Shown here in pieces: positions 47,966-59,539 of a DNA stretch of 64,000 nt. Made by a program: the position numbers and the translations under genes. The DNA is taken from positions 213,478,657-213,542,656 of the forward strand of contig NW_026947484.1 of NCBI RefSeq assembly GCF_034190915.1, written 5' to 3'. Each line of letters opens with the position of its first letter. Position 1 is the stretch's first letter. The notes beneath the pieces are model-generated. The model was not told the origin of the DNA and did no database searches. It saw nothing but the letters and a program-made list of their open reading frames with translations. The stretch is from Cavia porcellus. Lineage: Eukaryota > Chordata > Mammalia > Rodentia > Caviidae.

Positions 47966-48148
47966 TAGTCAGCAAACTGAATCTTCAAGCCAAATTCAGG
48001 CAGTTGCTGTGACATCTTCAGCAGGTGCTGAAGTCACAAATGAGAAGCAGGGCAAAAAGAAGAGCAAAACCACAGTGGATGCAATACTGAAGCCAAATCC
48101 TTTGGACCAGACTTGTATTCATCCGGAATCGTACGACATAGCAATGAG
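47966..48148 (+). CDS. SRBD1: SRBD1 internal exon (polar linker plus HPESYDIA motif)
   Basis: Internal exon of 183 nt, or 180 nt if the second of two tandem acceptors is used. The preceding exon's AG plus T gives Ser; the exon then reads [40 protein letters not shown] and [20 protein letters not shown], plus AG. The first part is Ser/Thr/Gln- and Lys-rich and looks disordered. The last part, '[12 protein letters not shown]', is the conserved Tex/SRBD1 block following the HhH module and preceding the region that leads to the C-terminal S1 domain. The donor is GAG|GTAAGC at 48149. The acceptor region reads TGCAGTAG, so AG occurs at 47964-47965 and at 47967-47968. A 120-nt pyrimidine-rich tract lies about 190 nt upstream. 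The next exon is not visible before the window ends. Confidence 0.94.
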
Positions 48149-49607
48149 GTAAGCCTAAGGCCCATATGAGACTTCTCCATACCCAGGGTGAGTTACAGCA
48201 AATGGCTTTTGTTTTGGCATAATGGGGCCTGAAAAATATGACCGTGTTTAATATGACAACATTTTTTTAGAAGTTCCGCATTGCTGAGTTATGTGGCACA
48301 TTATTTTATTTCAGTGAGGAATGAAACCATTATTCCTGGAGCTGTGTCAAGCTAGTAAACCCAGGTCCTAATGGTGAAGTGTGTGTAATGGAAATTGCAT
48401 GGCACTCTCCTCTGTTTGTTTTGGAAATTAACAAGATACCATTGACTAGCACCTGGCACAAACTTGTGCTTTTTGAAAGATAAAGCCCATTTGAAAGTAA
48501 ACAGCCAACTCATATTTCCTAATACTGTCCTGATGGGTTCTTAGGGAATCTAAGAAGTAGTGTACTTTTGGTAAGCACACATTAGCATAGAATGATACAG
48601 GCAGGTTTTTCAGTACAAGGAAAGTTTAATATAAGCCATTAAAAGAAAAAAATTTTAATAACACTTAGCTTTAAATTTTTAATTGCTCAAAACCAATAAT
48701 TTGCTACATAATCAAAATTTTATAAAGTTCTTCCTGAATCATATGATAAACAGATTTCTTTTTTGAAATCATTTATATTTGCTTTAAAATGTTGAAAATT
48801 ATAAAGGTATATTAAGAGAACTTAGAAAATGGGGAAAATAATGTTTTATCAACATCAAAACAGTGGCCCTCTCTTTCCACAACATTTTATTATGAAAAAA
48901 AATTAAAACAGAAAAATTGATAAAATAATCTGTAGTAAATTCCTCTCTACATCTGGATGTTACTATTAATGTACTATATCTATTTTCCACATATCTATCC
49001 ATCTGATTTGTCCATCAAAGAAAATTACAGATATTGTACGTCCCCTAAATTCTTCAGCATATTGCACAACTAACTAGGGTTCAGTCAGTTTTGCAGGAGT
49101 TTGTTTTTGGCTGCATGATCATTATATCCTTGGCTGTTGGTGACCAATTCAGTTAGAGGTATGGGGCTGACAGTTCCAATCTTTAATCTCAGAGTTGGCT
49201 TTTCAGGTGGCCAGCCAGTATCTTGAAGCTGTCTAGGGGTGCCAATCCACTAGTCCTCTCATTAGCATATAAAAGACACTCCTATCCTGAGATTACGAAA
49301 ATTTTCAGAACTTTTACTGGGAAACATGATGAAGACCAAATATAAATTTCTCTGTATCATCTGGAACTTTGGCTGTTTTCAGTTTTTAGCTTTTATGAGT
49401 AAAACTGCTAGAATATTCAACTGCAGTTTTGTATTGTTATTGACACTGGGTTTCATTTATGTTAGAAAAATACCTACTAAAGGAATTGCTGATCATAGGG
49501 TAAATGTGACGTTTTCATAAACACTTTGGTTATACCATTTTATATTTTACACTTTTCTTCGATTGTTTTTATTTTAACCATTCCAAGTGTGTATAATAGT
49601 ATTTCTA

Positions 49608-49710
49608 GGGGCTGGGGATTTAGCTCAGCGCCATTAAGTGTCTGCCTTGCAAGTAAGCAGTCATGAGTTCGATTCCGGGTACCGATAAAAACGAAAAAGA
49701 CAAAAAAAAA
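49608..49710 (+). mobile_element. Young ID-like SINE with perfect 12-bp target duplication
   Basis: 'GGGGCTGGGGATTTAGCTCA', 'GTCTGCCTTGCAAGTAAGCA', 'GAGTTCGATTCCGGGTACCG' then ATAAAAACGAAAAAGAC and A9. It is flanked by ATAGTATTTCTA at 49596-49607 and 49711-49722. tRNA-like A box (TAGCTCAGC) and B box (GTTCGATTCC) are intact. Confidence 0.97.
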
Positions 49711-49829
49711 ATAGTATTTCTACAGTTTTAATTTGCATTTCCTTGAGGGCTTTGATACCTTTCTCATATGCTAGTTATTTATATATCTTCTTTGCATAAT
49801 ATCTGTTCATATCATTTAGATTTTTTTCT

Positions 49830-49921
49830 TTTTTTTTTTTTTAATTGGTACCAGGGTACCAATCACGACTGCGCACTTGCAAGGCAGGTGTTAATGCCAT
49901 TGAGCTAAATACCCCAGCACC
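49830..49921 (-). mobile_element. ID-like SINE, antisense, with target duplication
   Basis: A T tract, 'AATTGGTACCAGGGTACCAA', 'TGCAAGGCAGGTGTTAATGC', 'GAGCTAAATACCCCAGCACC'. The flanks TAGATTTTTTTCT (49817-49829) and TAGATTTTTTCT (49922-49933) are target duplications differing by one T. Confidence 0.92.
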
Positions 49922-50292
49922 TAGATTTTTTCTGATTGACTTATTTGCTTTTTTATTAATAAATTTTGGAAGTATTTTAAATGTACCATGAATACAAAGT
50001 ACTTTGTCAAATATGTTTCAGAAATACTTTTTCCTAGTTTGTGACTTCTCTTTTTAATGGTGTCTTTTGGTGAACAGAAGCTTTGAATTTTGAGGATGTC
50101 TAAGTGATCAATTTTTTGGCTCTGATTGCTTTTGATTCCCATTTTCTATCAGAGACAACTCTACCTCAAATTGTGACATATTTTTAAATGTTTTCTCTAC
50201 TAGCTTGATGGTTTGGACCTTTAGAGTTAGGTCTAGAATACATGTGGAATTCTTTTTTGTGTCTCATTTGAAGTAGGAGTCCATGTTTGTTC

Positions 50293-50372
50293 TTTTTGGT
50301 AACGGGGATCAAACTCATGACCTCACACTTGCAAAACAGGTGCTTATGCTGCTGAGCTAAATCCCCAGTCCT
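50293..50372 (-). mobile_element. ID-like SINE, antisense
   Basis: 'TTTTTGGTAACGGGGATCAA', 'TGCAAAACAGGTGCTTATGC', 'GAGCTAAATCCCCAGTCC'. No long T tail remains. Confidence 0.88.
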
Positions 50373-50554
50373 CATGTTCATTTTCTTGTACCATCATGAA
50401 CATTCTGCTTTCTAACACAATGTTTAATAAAATAAAAACAAAAAAACTTTGCTTTACCTACTGCTTTAGTGTCTTTCTTAAAAATCAAATGGTTGTATAA
50501 ACCTGAATCTGTTTCTAACTCTGTATTCTACTTCGTTGATCTATCTCAAACTCT

Positions 50555-50628
50555 TTTTCTTTTTGGTAGTGTTAGGAATTGAATTCCTTCTAGGCAAGCT
50601 CTCTACCACTGAGCTACATTCCCAGGCC
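50555..50628 (-). mobile_element. ID-like SINE, antisense, older subtype
   Basis: 'GGTAGTGTTAGGAATTGAAT', 'AGGCAAGCTCTCTACCACTG', 'AGCTACATTCCCAGGCC'. More like the general ID consensus than the GGTACC subtype. Confidence 0.8.
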
Positions 50629-51270
50629 TCACTGCTCTGTTTTTTAGTGTTTATTGTCTGTACCATACTTTGTTGATTACTGTAGTTCTCTGCTAAGTTT
50701 TTAAGTTAGATAGTGTAAGGTCCTCCAGTTTTGCCATTTTTAAAGACTGCTTTATATATTCTAGATGATTAGTATTTATTCTGTAAATTTGAGAATCAGC
50801 TTTTGCATTTCTATTTTTAAAAAAGCTAAGGATTGCGATTGAGGTTTTATTGAGTCCATAGATATTAATTTCTCTAAGCAATGCCTTAGTTTTCAATGTT
50901 CAGTTGTTACATGTGTTTTACTAAATGTATTGGTTTCAACACCATTGTAAGTAGATTTTTTTTTGGTGGCTACTTGTTTCTTACTAGTATGTAAAAATAT
51001 ATAATTGATTTTTGTATAATAGTCTGTATCCTCCAGACTTGTTAAATTTACTTACTAGATTCAGTGTCCAAAGATTTCTCAAATTTTTCTATGAAAGCAG
51101 TTATATCACTAGCAAATAAAGGTTTACTTGCATTTTAATCATAATGCTTTTTGTTTCTTTTTCTTGCCTATTGCAGTAACCAGTCTTTCATATTGTGCTG
51201 ACAGGAGAAGAGTAGGCACCCTTACCTTGTTCTAAGCTTCAGGAGATGGTTCCCATTTTTGTAATGTGAA

Positions 51271-52200
51271 AAAAAATGTGATCTCATGGAGTAATGGTAC
51301 TTTCCAGTGTTTGTTGTTCAGAAAGATACATATGTGCTCATGAATTTATAGATTTCTTGTAATAATTCCCAGGTCTCTGGGAACTAACTTTTATTCTGTG
51401 CAAACCAATGTCACTTTTATTATATGTTTTTGTTTCTTTCCATGATGCTGTTATAGTGTGGCTTACACATTTTCAATTTGCTCTATATTATAAGCACACT
51501 TTTTTATTGTTTCTTCATATTCCTTTTATTAAAAGGTTAGATAATATTTCCTCGAGTAGTTGAACTGTAACTTAATAGTAGTAGCTCTAGTAATGGTTCT
51601 TTATGATGGATTCCTAGAAGTAGGATCGCTCTGCCAGAGGTTTAAAAGTTTCTGTGGCTCTTGCCTCACTCACAGTGCTGTGTTAATACACTGGTCTTAA
51701 TGCTATCAGCAGTGTTCAAGCCTGAGCAGTCATTAATTCTGCCTGTTAGGTCTTCCTGCCAGTTTTGTGTGGACTATTTTCTATATATGGAACAAATAGG
51801 GCCCCCTAATGATTTCATCCCTTCCTGTACTTTTAGGAGCATCCTGATCTCAGAAGCAAGGTAGTTGTAGATTATTTCATTGGAAATTTTTTTGTGTATG
51901 TAGTTTAACTCTAGATCTTTAAAATCTAGAGATAAAATTGCAAGTGTACCTAATTAAGCCTGCCATCCCCATTATCCTGTTTGGAACTATAAATTTTTGG
52001 CTTTCAAGTACATTTAGTCTAGACATCACCCATCACAGGTAATTTATATAAGTCTCTTCCTAGGGAAGAGAAAAAGCCCCCAAAAGTCCCATTACAGATG
52101 TGATTAGATCATCATTGGTTTGACTTTAGTTCTGTAAAAATAAGTTCTGTTGCAATAAATTTTATTTTAGTTTTATCAGAAAAGTAATAGAAAATAATTT
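51271..52200. other. Unassigned intronic sequence
   Basis: AT-rich, may include the tail of the ancient L1. No gene or clear repeat seen. Confidence 0.45.
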
Positions 52201-52211
52201 TTGGTAGGTTG

Positions 52212-52330
52212 CTTGTTTCTTTGTTTTGTGTTGTCCAGGATGGTTTTCAACTCCAGAGCTCAAGTGATTCTCCTGCTTCAGTCTCTGGAGTAGCTGGTAT
52301 TACAGGCATTCCCCCACACACCCATCTGGG
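52212..52330 (-). mobile_element. B1 SINE, antisense, partial
   Basis: 'TTGTCCAGGATGGTTTTCAA', 'CTCCAGAGCTCAAGTGATTC', 'GTAGCTGGTATTACAGGCAT'. Reversed B1 without the tail. Confidence 0.75.
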
Positions 52331-53305
52331 CAGTAAACGGCTTTAATATGACTCTATCATAATGTCATCTGCAGAAATACTCCAGAATGTGAAGTGATTG
52401 TCTTCTTACTTTAGCACTTATAATGCTCTCTCATATTCATATTTTGGACAATTGAGATCATAAGTAGTCACTTAATAGTTTTTAAAAAGTATGTGTGTAT
52501 ATGTATGTATGTATCATCTGTAGGTTGCTTATAATACCTAATTCAAGGTGAGCACTATGTAAATCATTATGTTCGGTTAAGTAATAGCAGTAAGAAAAAG
52601 GTCTGTACTTGTTCAGTACAAATGCAGTCTTTTCCCCAAATATTTTGGATGCACAGTTGGTTGAGTTTGCACATGCAGTACAGAGATACAGAGGACTGAC
52701 TATATTTCAATTACAGTATATTTTTAAAATCTTCTTCCTTTATGGGGCTTCTCTGTGTATTAAAATTCTCTCATTATATGGGTTGAATTTGTCTGATTTA
52801 TTTACTTTTTATACTTGTTTATAATATTGCCATGTTTTTAAATACAAATGTTTTAATTTTTATGAAGAAAAATCTATTCTTTTCTTTTATACAAGATGTA
52901 TCTTCTTTTAAAATCTTAATCTTTAAGAACAATTCAGTGTTCTCAAACTTTTATATTCTATATGGTTCTAGCATTTCTGTATGAATTTTGTTGGTGATGA
53001 TTTTACTAATCATTTGGAGTATGCAGACCATAGTGAAGAATAGAGGAGATGTGTACTCTCAAGGAACCTGCCAAAGAGGGAGGACCAAACCTCTGCACCT
53101 CGATATCATAATAGTCAGTGCTGTGAGGAGAGCACAAAGCTTGTTTAGCAAGAGAAAACTTATTTCCAGAGAAATCTGGCAAGGTTTCATACAGGAGCTT
53201 ACATTCAAGCTAGATCTAAAAGCATTTTAGTCAAAAGAGGAAAAGAGATATTTAAAGTCAGAGAAAGAAAAGTATAGCTCAGGTCAGTTTGAGGTACAGT
53301 AGGGC
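52331..53305. other. Unassigned intronic sequence
   Basis: No clear gene. 53000-53270 resembles in style old mammalian repeats ('GAAGAATAGAGGAGATGTG', 'CAGGAGCTTACATTCAAGCT') but is not classified. Confidence 0.4.
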
Positions 53306-53309
53306 AATA

Positions 53310-53545
53310 AAAACACAGACATGTGTCCAACACTTGTCGCATGTTAGAAGCACTGTCCAAAAAAAGAAAAAAGTAGCACTGTCCTGTCTAAATCTTACAG
53401 TAACCCCACAAGACAGGTACTATTATTATTTCTATTTCCACAGGTAGGCAAAGTCTCAGCTAGGATAAGGAAACTGTCTAAGGACAAATGAGCTGGTAGA
53501 ACAAAGATCTTACCAGATCTGACTGTTCAAAACTTGAGCCCTTTG
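53310..53545 (+). repeat. MIR SINE
   Basis: 'CTAAATCTTACAGTAACCCC', 'ACAAGACAGGTACTATTATT', 'ATTTCTATTTCCACAGGTAG', 'AGATCTGACTGTTC'. This is the MIR core in sense orientation. Confidence 0.88.
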
Positions 53546-53564
53546 TTGCTGTCATTGTTGTAGC

Positions 53565-53735
53565 TGTCGGTGTGGTTGCAGTGGTGAGTACTGCAACCAT
53601 GTTAGACACGCACTCTCCACTGAGTTTCATCCCTAGCCAGTTTCTTAAAGAAGAGCTTTCTGGCCTTTAATTTGGAACCCTTCTGCCTCAGCCTCCCGAG
53701 GAGCTGAGATGATAGGTGTGCACCCCCTCCAGCTC
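53565..53735 (-). mobile_element. B1-ID composite SINE, antisense
   Basis: Reversed ID part ('CTCCACTGAGTTTCATCCCT') then reversed B1 part ('CTTCTGCCTCAGCCTCCCGA', 'GATAGGTGTGCACCCCC'). Confidence 0.65.
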
Positions 53736-55600
53736 AGTACTGAGTTCTCAATTAGCTTACAAGTTTAAAGAGCAGCTGAGCAGCATATTTGAATGTAATC
53801 ATTGTGATCTCTCAGATTCTTAAAGACAATTTGCAAGATTGGTTCAGCATGGGAAAGTTAACATCCCCCTTGGGACATGCGAATGGGGAAAAAATGAGCA
53901 CTGTATCTGGAATAGGGTGGCTTGAGTGTTATTCAGTGTCATCACCTGGCTGAAATTAGACTGCTCTTATCCTCCAAAAAAAAATAAAGTTTACCTCCTT
54001 TAATAAATGAAACTCTGCATAGAGACCTGTGGGAAATTTATTCTTCTCTAGAGCATGTAGAATTTTATGCTTTTTGACTAAAGATATGGTGTTCCCTGAA
54101 TACCGCACTAAAAATAATCGCCTCCATTCTGTGGTCTGTGTTGAAGTATGTGTATGTCCAAGTCAGCATCGCCGTATAGTGCCTGCATTTGATCTCTTCT
54201 CGTTTTAGGGGATGAGGAAGATACAGGAGCTAGGGCAACACGGTCACCCTGGTGGCTGAACAGGTTTGTATGTGTAGGGGAGATAGCACTTAGAGGAACT
54301 CATATTGTAGAAGGTAGCAGGGGAACAGGTGCCCTTCAGAGAGCTGCTAGCTTAAGTTCCTTTTACTCCTGTCGGTCTTCTCGCTCTCACGTGGTAACTT
54401 CACTCCTACCTTCCTGAAAAATTCAAACCATGCTCCAGTCCCTTTCCTCTGATTATCTGTCTCCTTATCTTCCTTTATTCTGTCCAGTTATTCGCTAAGC
54501 TCCCTCCCCTTAATGCTCTGTTCCCCTGCCCACCCTCACTTCTTCCAGGCTGCTGCTGAGGACTCCCGTCCTTGCCCTTTACCTTGATATTTGTGTCATA
54601 ATTATCCTCCCTCTGAAAGCGAGGTGGAAAATGGCAACTAAATGAATAAGGTACTTTTAGCTTTATGAAGTTTTATGACCATCTCCTGTGTCTTTACCAC
54701 ATATATCTATCATTTTGCCCCATAATTATTCTTATGATACACCCCTTCCCTACTTGATGAAAGGTAAAAGCAGTGATCACTTTTTATCTGATTTTGCTCT
54801 AGAACTTCTAGCCCATTGGTCTCTTTTTTATTACCATAATTCTCAAAACTGCCTCTAATTCTTACTGCCTGCTTTTCTCTTATATGTGGTTTCCATCCTT
54901 GCCCCTTTTACGAAATTAGTGTCTCAACTAATGACTTCCTGGTTATCAAAACCAGTGATGTTCGTTCCATTCTTAAACCACGTACCCAAGCAGCTACATT
55001 TGATATCCTCAGCCTCTTGCGAAGCTATTACAGGGACTTGGCCCTAATTGTGGAGTGAAATCAGGAGGCCTAACTGGGTTTTGAGCTCAAGAATGACATG
55101 ACTTGATTTATGTATTAAAAGAACAGACTAAAAGAAACCGTGGAAGAGCAGGGAGACCAGTTGGATTAATTGCAGCCAGCCAAGTAAAAGTTGACGATGG
55201 CCAATACTCATATGAAAGAAAGCGCAAGTGTGGAGACACATACAGATTCTCCATGTGTTTTGAAAGTGAAACCAGTAAGATATATTGACAGGCTGGATGA
55301 AGATTGTGAAAGACAGTCACTGGTTATGAATGGCAAAGTATAATATGAATACCAGGGACATTGTAGAAGAGGAAGTTGAATTTCCCTGTGTTGCAAGAAG
55401 ACAGGGGAAGAGAAAAGTTAAAGAACTAAACAATGATCCCCTTCCTGGGGAATCTCTTCCAGTCCCATGGCTTTAAGGAGTATCATAAGCACTAAGCTCC
55501 TAAGAGTAGTGCATCCTTAACGCAAGCCATTAGTATATGCTCGAGATGCATAATAAACACATTCACCATGGGGAGTTGGTGCATATATACGTGACATCTT
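53736..55600. other. Intronic sequence with possible old repeats
   Basis: 54340-55010 resembles LINE2-type sequence ('CTAATGACTTCCTGGTTATC') and 55030-55230 includes 'GCAGGGAGACCAGTTGGATT', a motif common in an old mammalian repeat. Neither is certain. No coding signal. Confidence 0.35.
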
Positions 55601-56745
55601 AGTCTATTTTATTTCCCTTCCTCTCCTACCCTTCCCTTTTCCCTCCATCCTTAGGCCCCCTTCCCATCTGCAAAAGGTTTCCCATTATCTGTTTTGTATT
55701 TTGCCCTTTATTTATATTTTGAGTTTCTTATATAAGAGAAGCCATGAAATATTTAACTTTTGTGTCTGATTTATTTTGCTTAGCATTATGATCTCAAAAA
55801 GCATCCATTTCCCTACAGATTACTCAAAATTATACCCCTTTATGGCTGAGTAATACTCCATCCTGTATATTTACCACATTTTCTTTATCTGTTCGTCTGT
55901 TTATGAACACGTAGGCCACTTCCAAGGGGTAGCTATTCTCAGTTGTGCTGCTATAAACGTGAGTATGCATCTGTTACTTAATGTGCTGTCTTAGCTCTTT
56001 GGGGAACATACTCAGAAGAGGCATAGTGGGTTCAATGGTATTTCTATTTTTAGTTTTTGGAAAAACCTCTATATTGATTTTCATAATGGTTGTGCAAGTT
56101 TACATTCCTACCAAAAATATAGAAGGGTTCATTTTCCTCCCAACCTCACCAGTGTTTCTTGTCTTTTTGCGTTTGTGATTTAGCCATTCTTTGTGGATTG
56201 AGATAGAATTTGCTTTTCTGTAACGGCCAAAATGCTAAAAATTTATCCATGTACTTATTGATCATTTGTACTTCTTCACTGGAGAAGTATCTATTCATTT
56301 TAGTCGCTCATTTTTTGGTAGGGTCTTTTCATGAAGGGGTCTAATTTTTTTTTTTTTTTTTTTTTTAGTTCTTTATATTAATCTCTTTCTGAGGAGTACC
56401 TGCCAAAATTGTTTTTCATTCTGTAGATTTTCTTTTCTCTTCACTCTGTTGGTTATTTCATTTACTGTGCGGAAACTTCTTAATCGATATAATTGTTTTT
56501 CTTGATATATCATGGTCAGTTGGAATCTGTTTTATAAATGGGATTGTTTTTCTAATTTCTGTCTCAGTGACTTCATTTTGGTATACCAAAACACTATTGA
56601 TTTTTGTGTGTTTGTTTTGTATCCTACTCTGTTGAATTTGTTTATTAGTTCTAGGGGTCCTTTGGTTGGGGTCTTCTGTGTTAAGGATCATGTCATCTTT
56701 AAATAAGGACCTTTTGAGTTGAAGCCATGATATCTCCATTAATAA
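55600..56745 (-). mobile_element. L1 3' end, antisense, 5'-truncated
   Basis: 3' UTR and ORF2 C-terminus in reverse: 'TTTATGGCTGAGTAATACTC' (MEYYSAIK-type block), 'GGGTAGCTATTCTCAGTTGT', then the connection and reverse-transcriptase region, where the active site reads FKDD at about 56692-56703. Frames are broken; a 20-T run lies at 56347-56366. Confidence 0.82.
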
Positions 56746-59535
56746 TGAGCTCTTTCTCCTTGAACAACTTCCGGTTTTACAAAGCTCACTTAGTAATTAT
56801 TTACTTTATGATAGTATCTGGGAGTGTAAGTTTATCCTTTAGTATTTTTGGTTGGCCCTTTGAGGCATAAATCACTTCTATTCATATTTGTGTTCTTTGG
56901 ACCCTACCATAGTGCTTTATATATTCCAAGTGTTTGAATAAGTCATCACCAACAAAATCTATAAATACTAAAATGTATAAATACAAAAAGTTGAGGAACA
57001 CTGAACTGATTTTAGGGATCAAGGATCCATCTTGCATGAAATCAAGAAAGAAAAATAATAGATTAAGGTTTTTGAAATAGCTTCTTTTGATAGAACTTTT
57101 CCATACACTACTTTATCCTGCATATCCATAATAGACTTGAATTGTCAAAAAATATGGCATAGTAAGGTATCATAGCTAAAGTAAATCTGTGCACCTGTCT
57201 GATTATCCTTCTCCCTGTAAACTTAAGAGTGCATCTGAAAATTTGGCACCCAATTTGCTGTGCTAGTGACAATTAAATTTAAATTTAGTAGGGCAGTGAT
57301 CCTATGAATCAGGTTTACCATTGTGCTTCCTGCACCTAACAAAGACTCATATGGTGATGTTTGAAAGAACAAATGATAGAAATAGAGGATGAAGGATGAC
57401 CATACAGAAGAACATAGGAAAAGGAGCTACTCAAGAATTGAAACTTTAATAGAATAAAATTGTTTAACTTTAACTTAACGCAAATTTTTTAATGTAGTTT
57501 AAGTGGGCTGAGATTATTACAGTCACACAAGCGACAGTATTGGTAGAACATCTAGAATGTCTGAAATACCGGATTCTAGGTTATCTAGATCTAGGTACTT
57601 TCAGAATCCCACGTAGAGTGAAAGCTTTCAGGACTTCTTCAAACTGGCCTTCGCAGAGTACCCAGTACTCAGGCCTTCTGTTGTTTAGGGTAGAAAAAGC
57701 AAAGCAGCCTGTGAAAGAGGAGTTCTCTCCACTTTCTGCTGTCATCTAGGAATTATGTGAGTGATTTCATTGTGTTAGATAGCATAAGCTATGAATAAAA
57801 TTGCTGCTATATACAGGTCGACTGAAGCCCAGACACAGCCTGTGTAGAGGGCACCTCCCCCACACCAGGCCTCCTGTCTTTTTCCCTGCCATTTTGGTTG
57901 ATGTGGAGAGCCAAGGCATGTATCCAATTTCCATTTTTATGAATAAGGTGCCAGGAGGTAGTACTTTTGCTGCAGATGATGCTGATTTGAACGTGTCACA
58001 GTGAGACCTGGCACCCTCCCAAAGAATCTGCGGCATTAAGAATTTGATTCACTCCAGATAGTTAAGCTTGAAAATCATCGTGCTCTTGATTTAACTTGGA
58101 AAATACCAGGAAACTTAGTGTCAAGGCTGTCACTCAACACTCATTTTGTTAAAGCGTTAGCTAGTATTTGTTGTTTCCATTTTGGCCATTAGGGAGAAAT
58201 TTTTGTAAAGACAAGTTTTTAGAAGTGGTTAACAGCCTGTGAAGCAAAAATGTGGCTTGCAATGCCATTCGAATGGAGCACATAAATGTATAGCAAGAAC
58301 AATTGGTATCGCTACCCTACCGAGTATTGGCACTTCCCTTAGTACCGCTACTCTGAGGATTAATATTTCCCTTCGCATCACTGATGTACCTCTTTCTGAC
58401 TCTTAAAATCAATGTAATATGTATTTTTAGAGAGTAGACAGCTATAAATTTAAAATTCAGTTCTAGTATAGGAATAATCACATACATCTGGCTAAAACTT
58501 TACTTAGGGAAGAAATAAACTTCTATACCAAAGTCAAACAAACCTCTAATTTACTAAAAATTTTTGTCAAAATTTTCATGCCAAAATTAGAATCAAGCAA
58601 CCTGATATACAAGCATTCCCTGATGAGACAAATGGATAAAGGATTCCTCACTAGTCCCCCTTACCTTGAGATGGCTCCAGAAGACACTGTCTTTCAGGAT
58701 TAAGTCATAGAGCTTTTACAGTAAAATCAAACGGGATGGGGATGGATAGCCAATACAGAAGACCCTAAATAAGGGGGCGCCTCCTAGGTTTTTACTCTTG
58801 CCCTTTCTTGCTCAAGGATTTAGCGGCCCCAAACTCCTCTTTAGAATTGTCTTAAGAGGTTTTGTGACTTTCTCTCCAGTCTTACATTGGTGCCCAGCAA
58901 GGAAAGACATTTTCTAGCAAATAAACAGATGTAATGGGAGGGAGTTTCAGTTGACTTTAAGGGAAAAAAATAAACCAAAAAAGGCAACAGTAAATCCATC
59001 ATATTCATGGATTTGATATTCATAGTTTCAATCATAAACAAGCAGAAGAGTCAGGACTTGTTACTTGTACTTTTTTGATGGCATTTCTCGTAGTTTACTG
59101 CGTATGGGGAACATCCTCCCCGAATGTAAAACTCGCCACAGCTGTCTTCTGCAGTGGCGTGCCACCTGCCTCCTTTAGTGCTAAAAACATGTTTCTTCAT
59201 GGGGAGTGTGCCTAAAAAGAAACTCAGCTGCAAATGCTGTAAAACAAACAATGATTAGGTAAGTAAACCTAAGAGATGATTATACAAATTTGCAAGATCT
59301 CAGATTTTTCTGAACTTGGCTCACAAGAACTACCAGTATGTGGACAAAAAATTAAGACATAATCATTGCTGGCTTTTGATAATCAATTAACTTAATGTAT
59401 AAATGAATTATCCTGTATAACTTCTAGTGGAGCTATGATTATACAGTATTAGATTGCCTTTGCATAGAGGTACAGCATCATACAAGAAAGAACAAATCTA
59501 AAAATTAAGGATGTTAAATGGACAGATTATTAAAA
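56746..59535. other. Intronic sequence, no firm feature
   Basis: 56880-56960 and 57310-57380 have LINE2-like 3' end flavour. A Cys-containing minus-strand frame at 59051-59251 is noted under findings. The rest is unassigned. Confidence 0.45.
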
Positions 59536-59539
59536 ATGC

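Larger units (their letters stand above)
48860..51270 (-). mobile_element. Ancient L1 3' half, antisense, carrying four SINEs
   Basis: Follows old L1 ORF2 order in reverse: 'TGTGACTTCTCTTTTTAATG', 'GTCTTTTGGTGAACAGAAGC', 'ACTACTTCGTTGATCTATCTC'-like, 'TTGATTACTGTAGTTCTCTG', and the reverse-transcriptase block near 51105 (minus strand FASD). SINEs at 49608, 49830, 50296 and 50560 interrupt it. The 3' limit is approximate. Confidence 0.7.

Noticed and set aside
49608..49680. tRNA-like sequence with A and B boxes
   Set aside because: The sequence has a poly(A) tail, target duplications and many sister copies. It is a SINE, not a tRNA gene.
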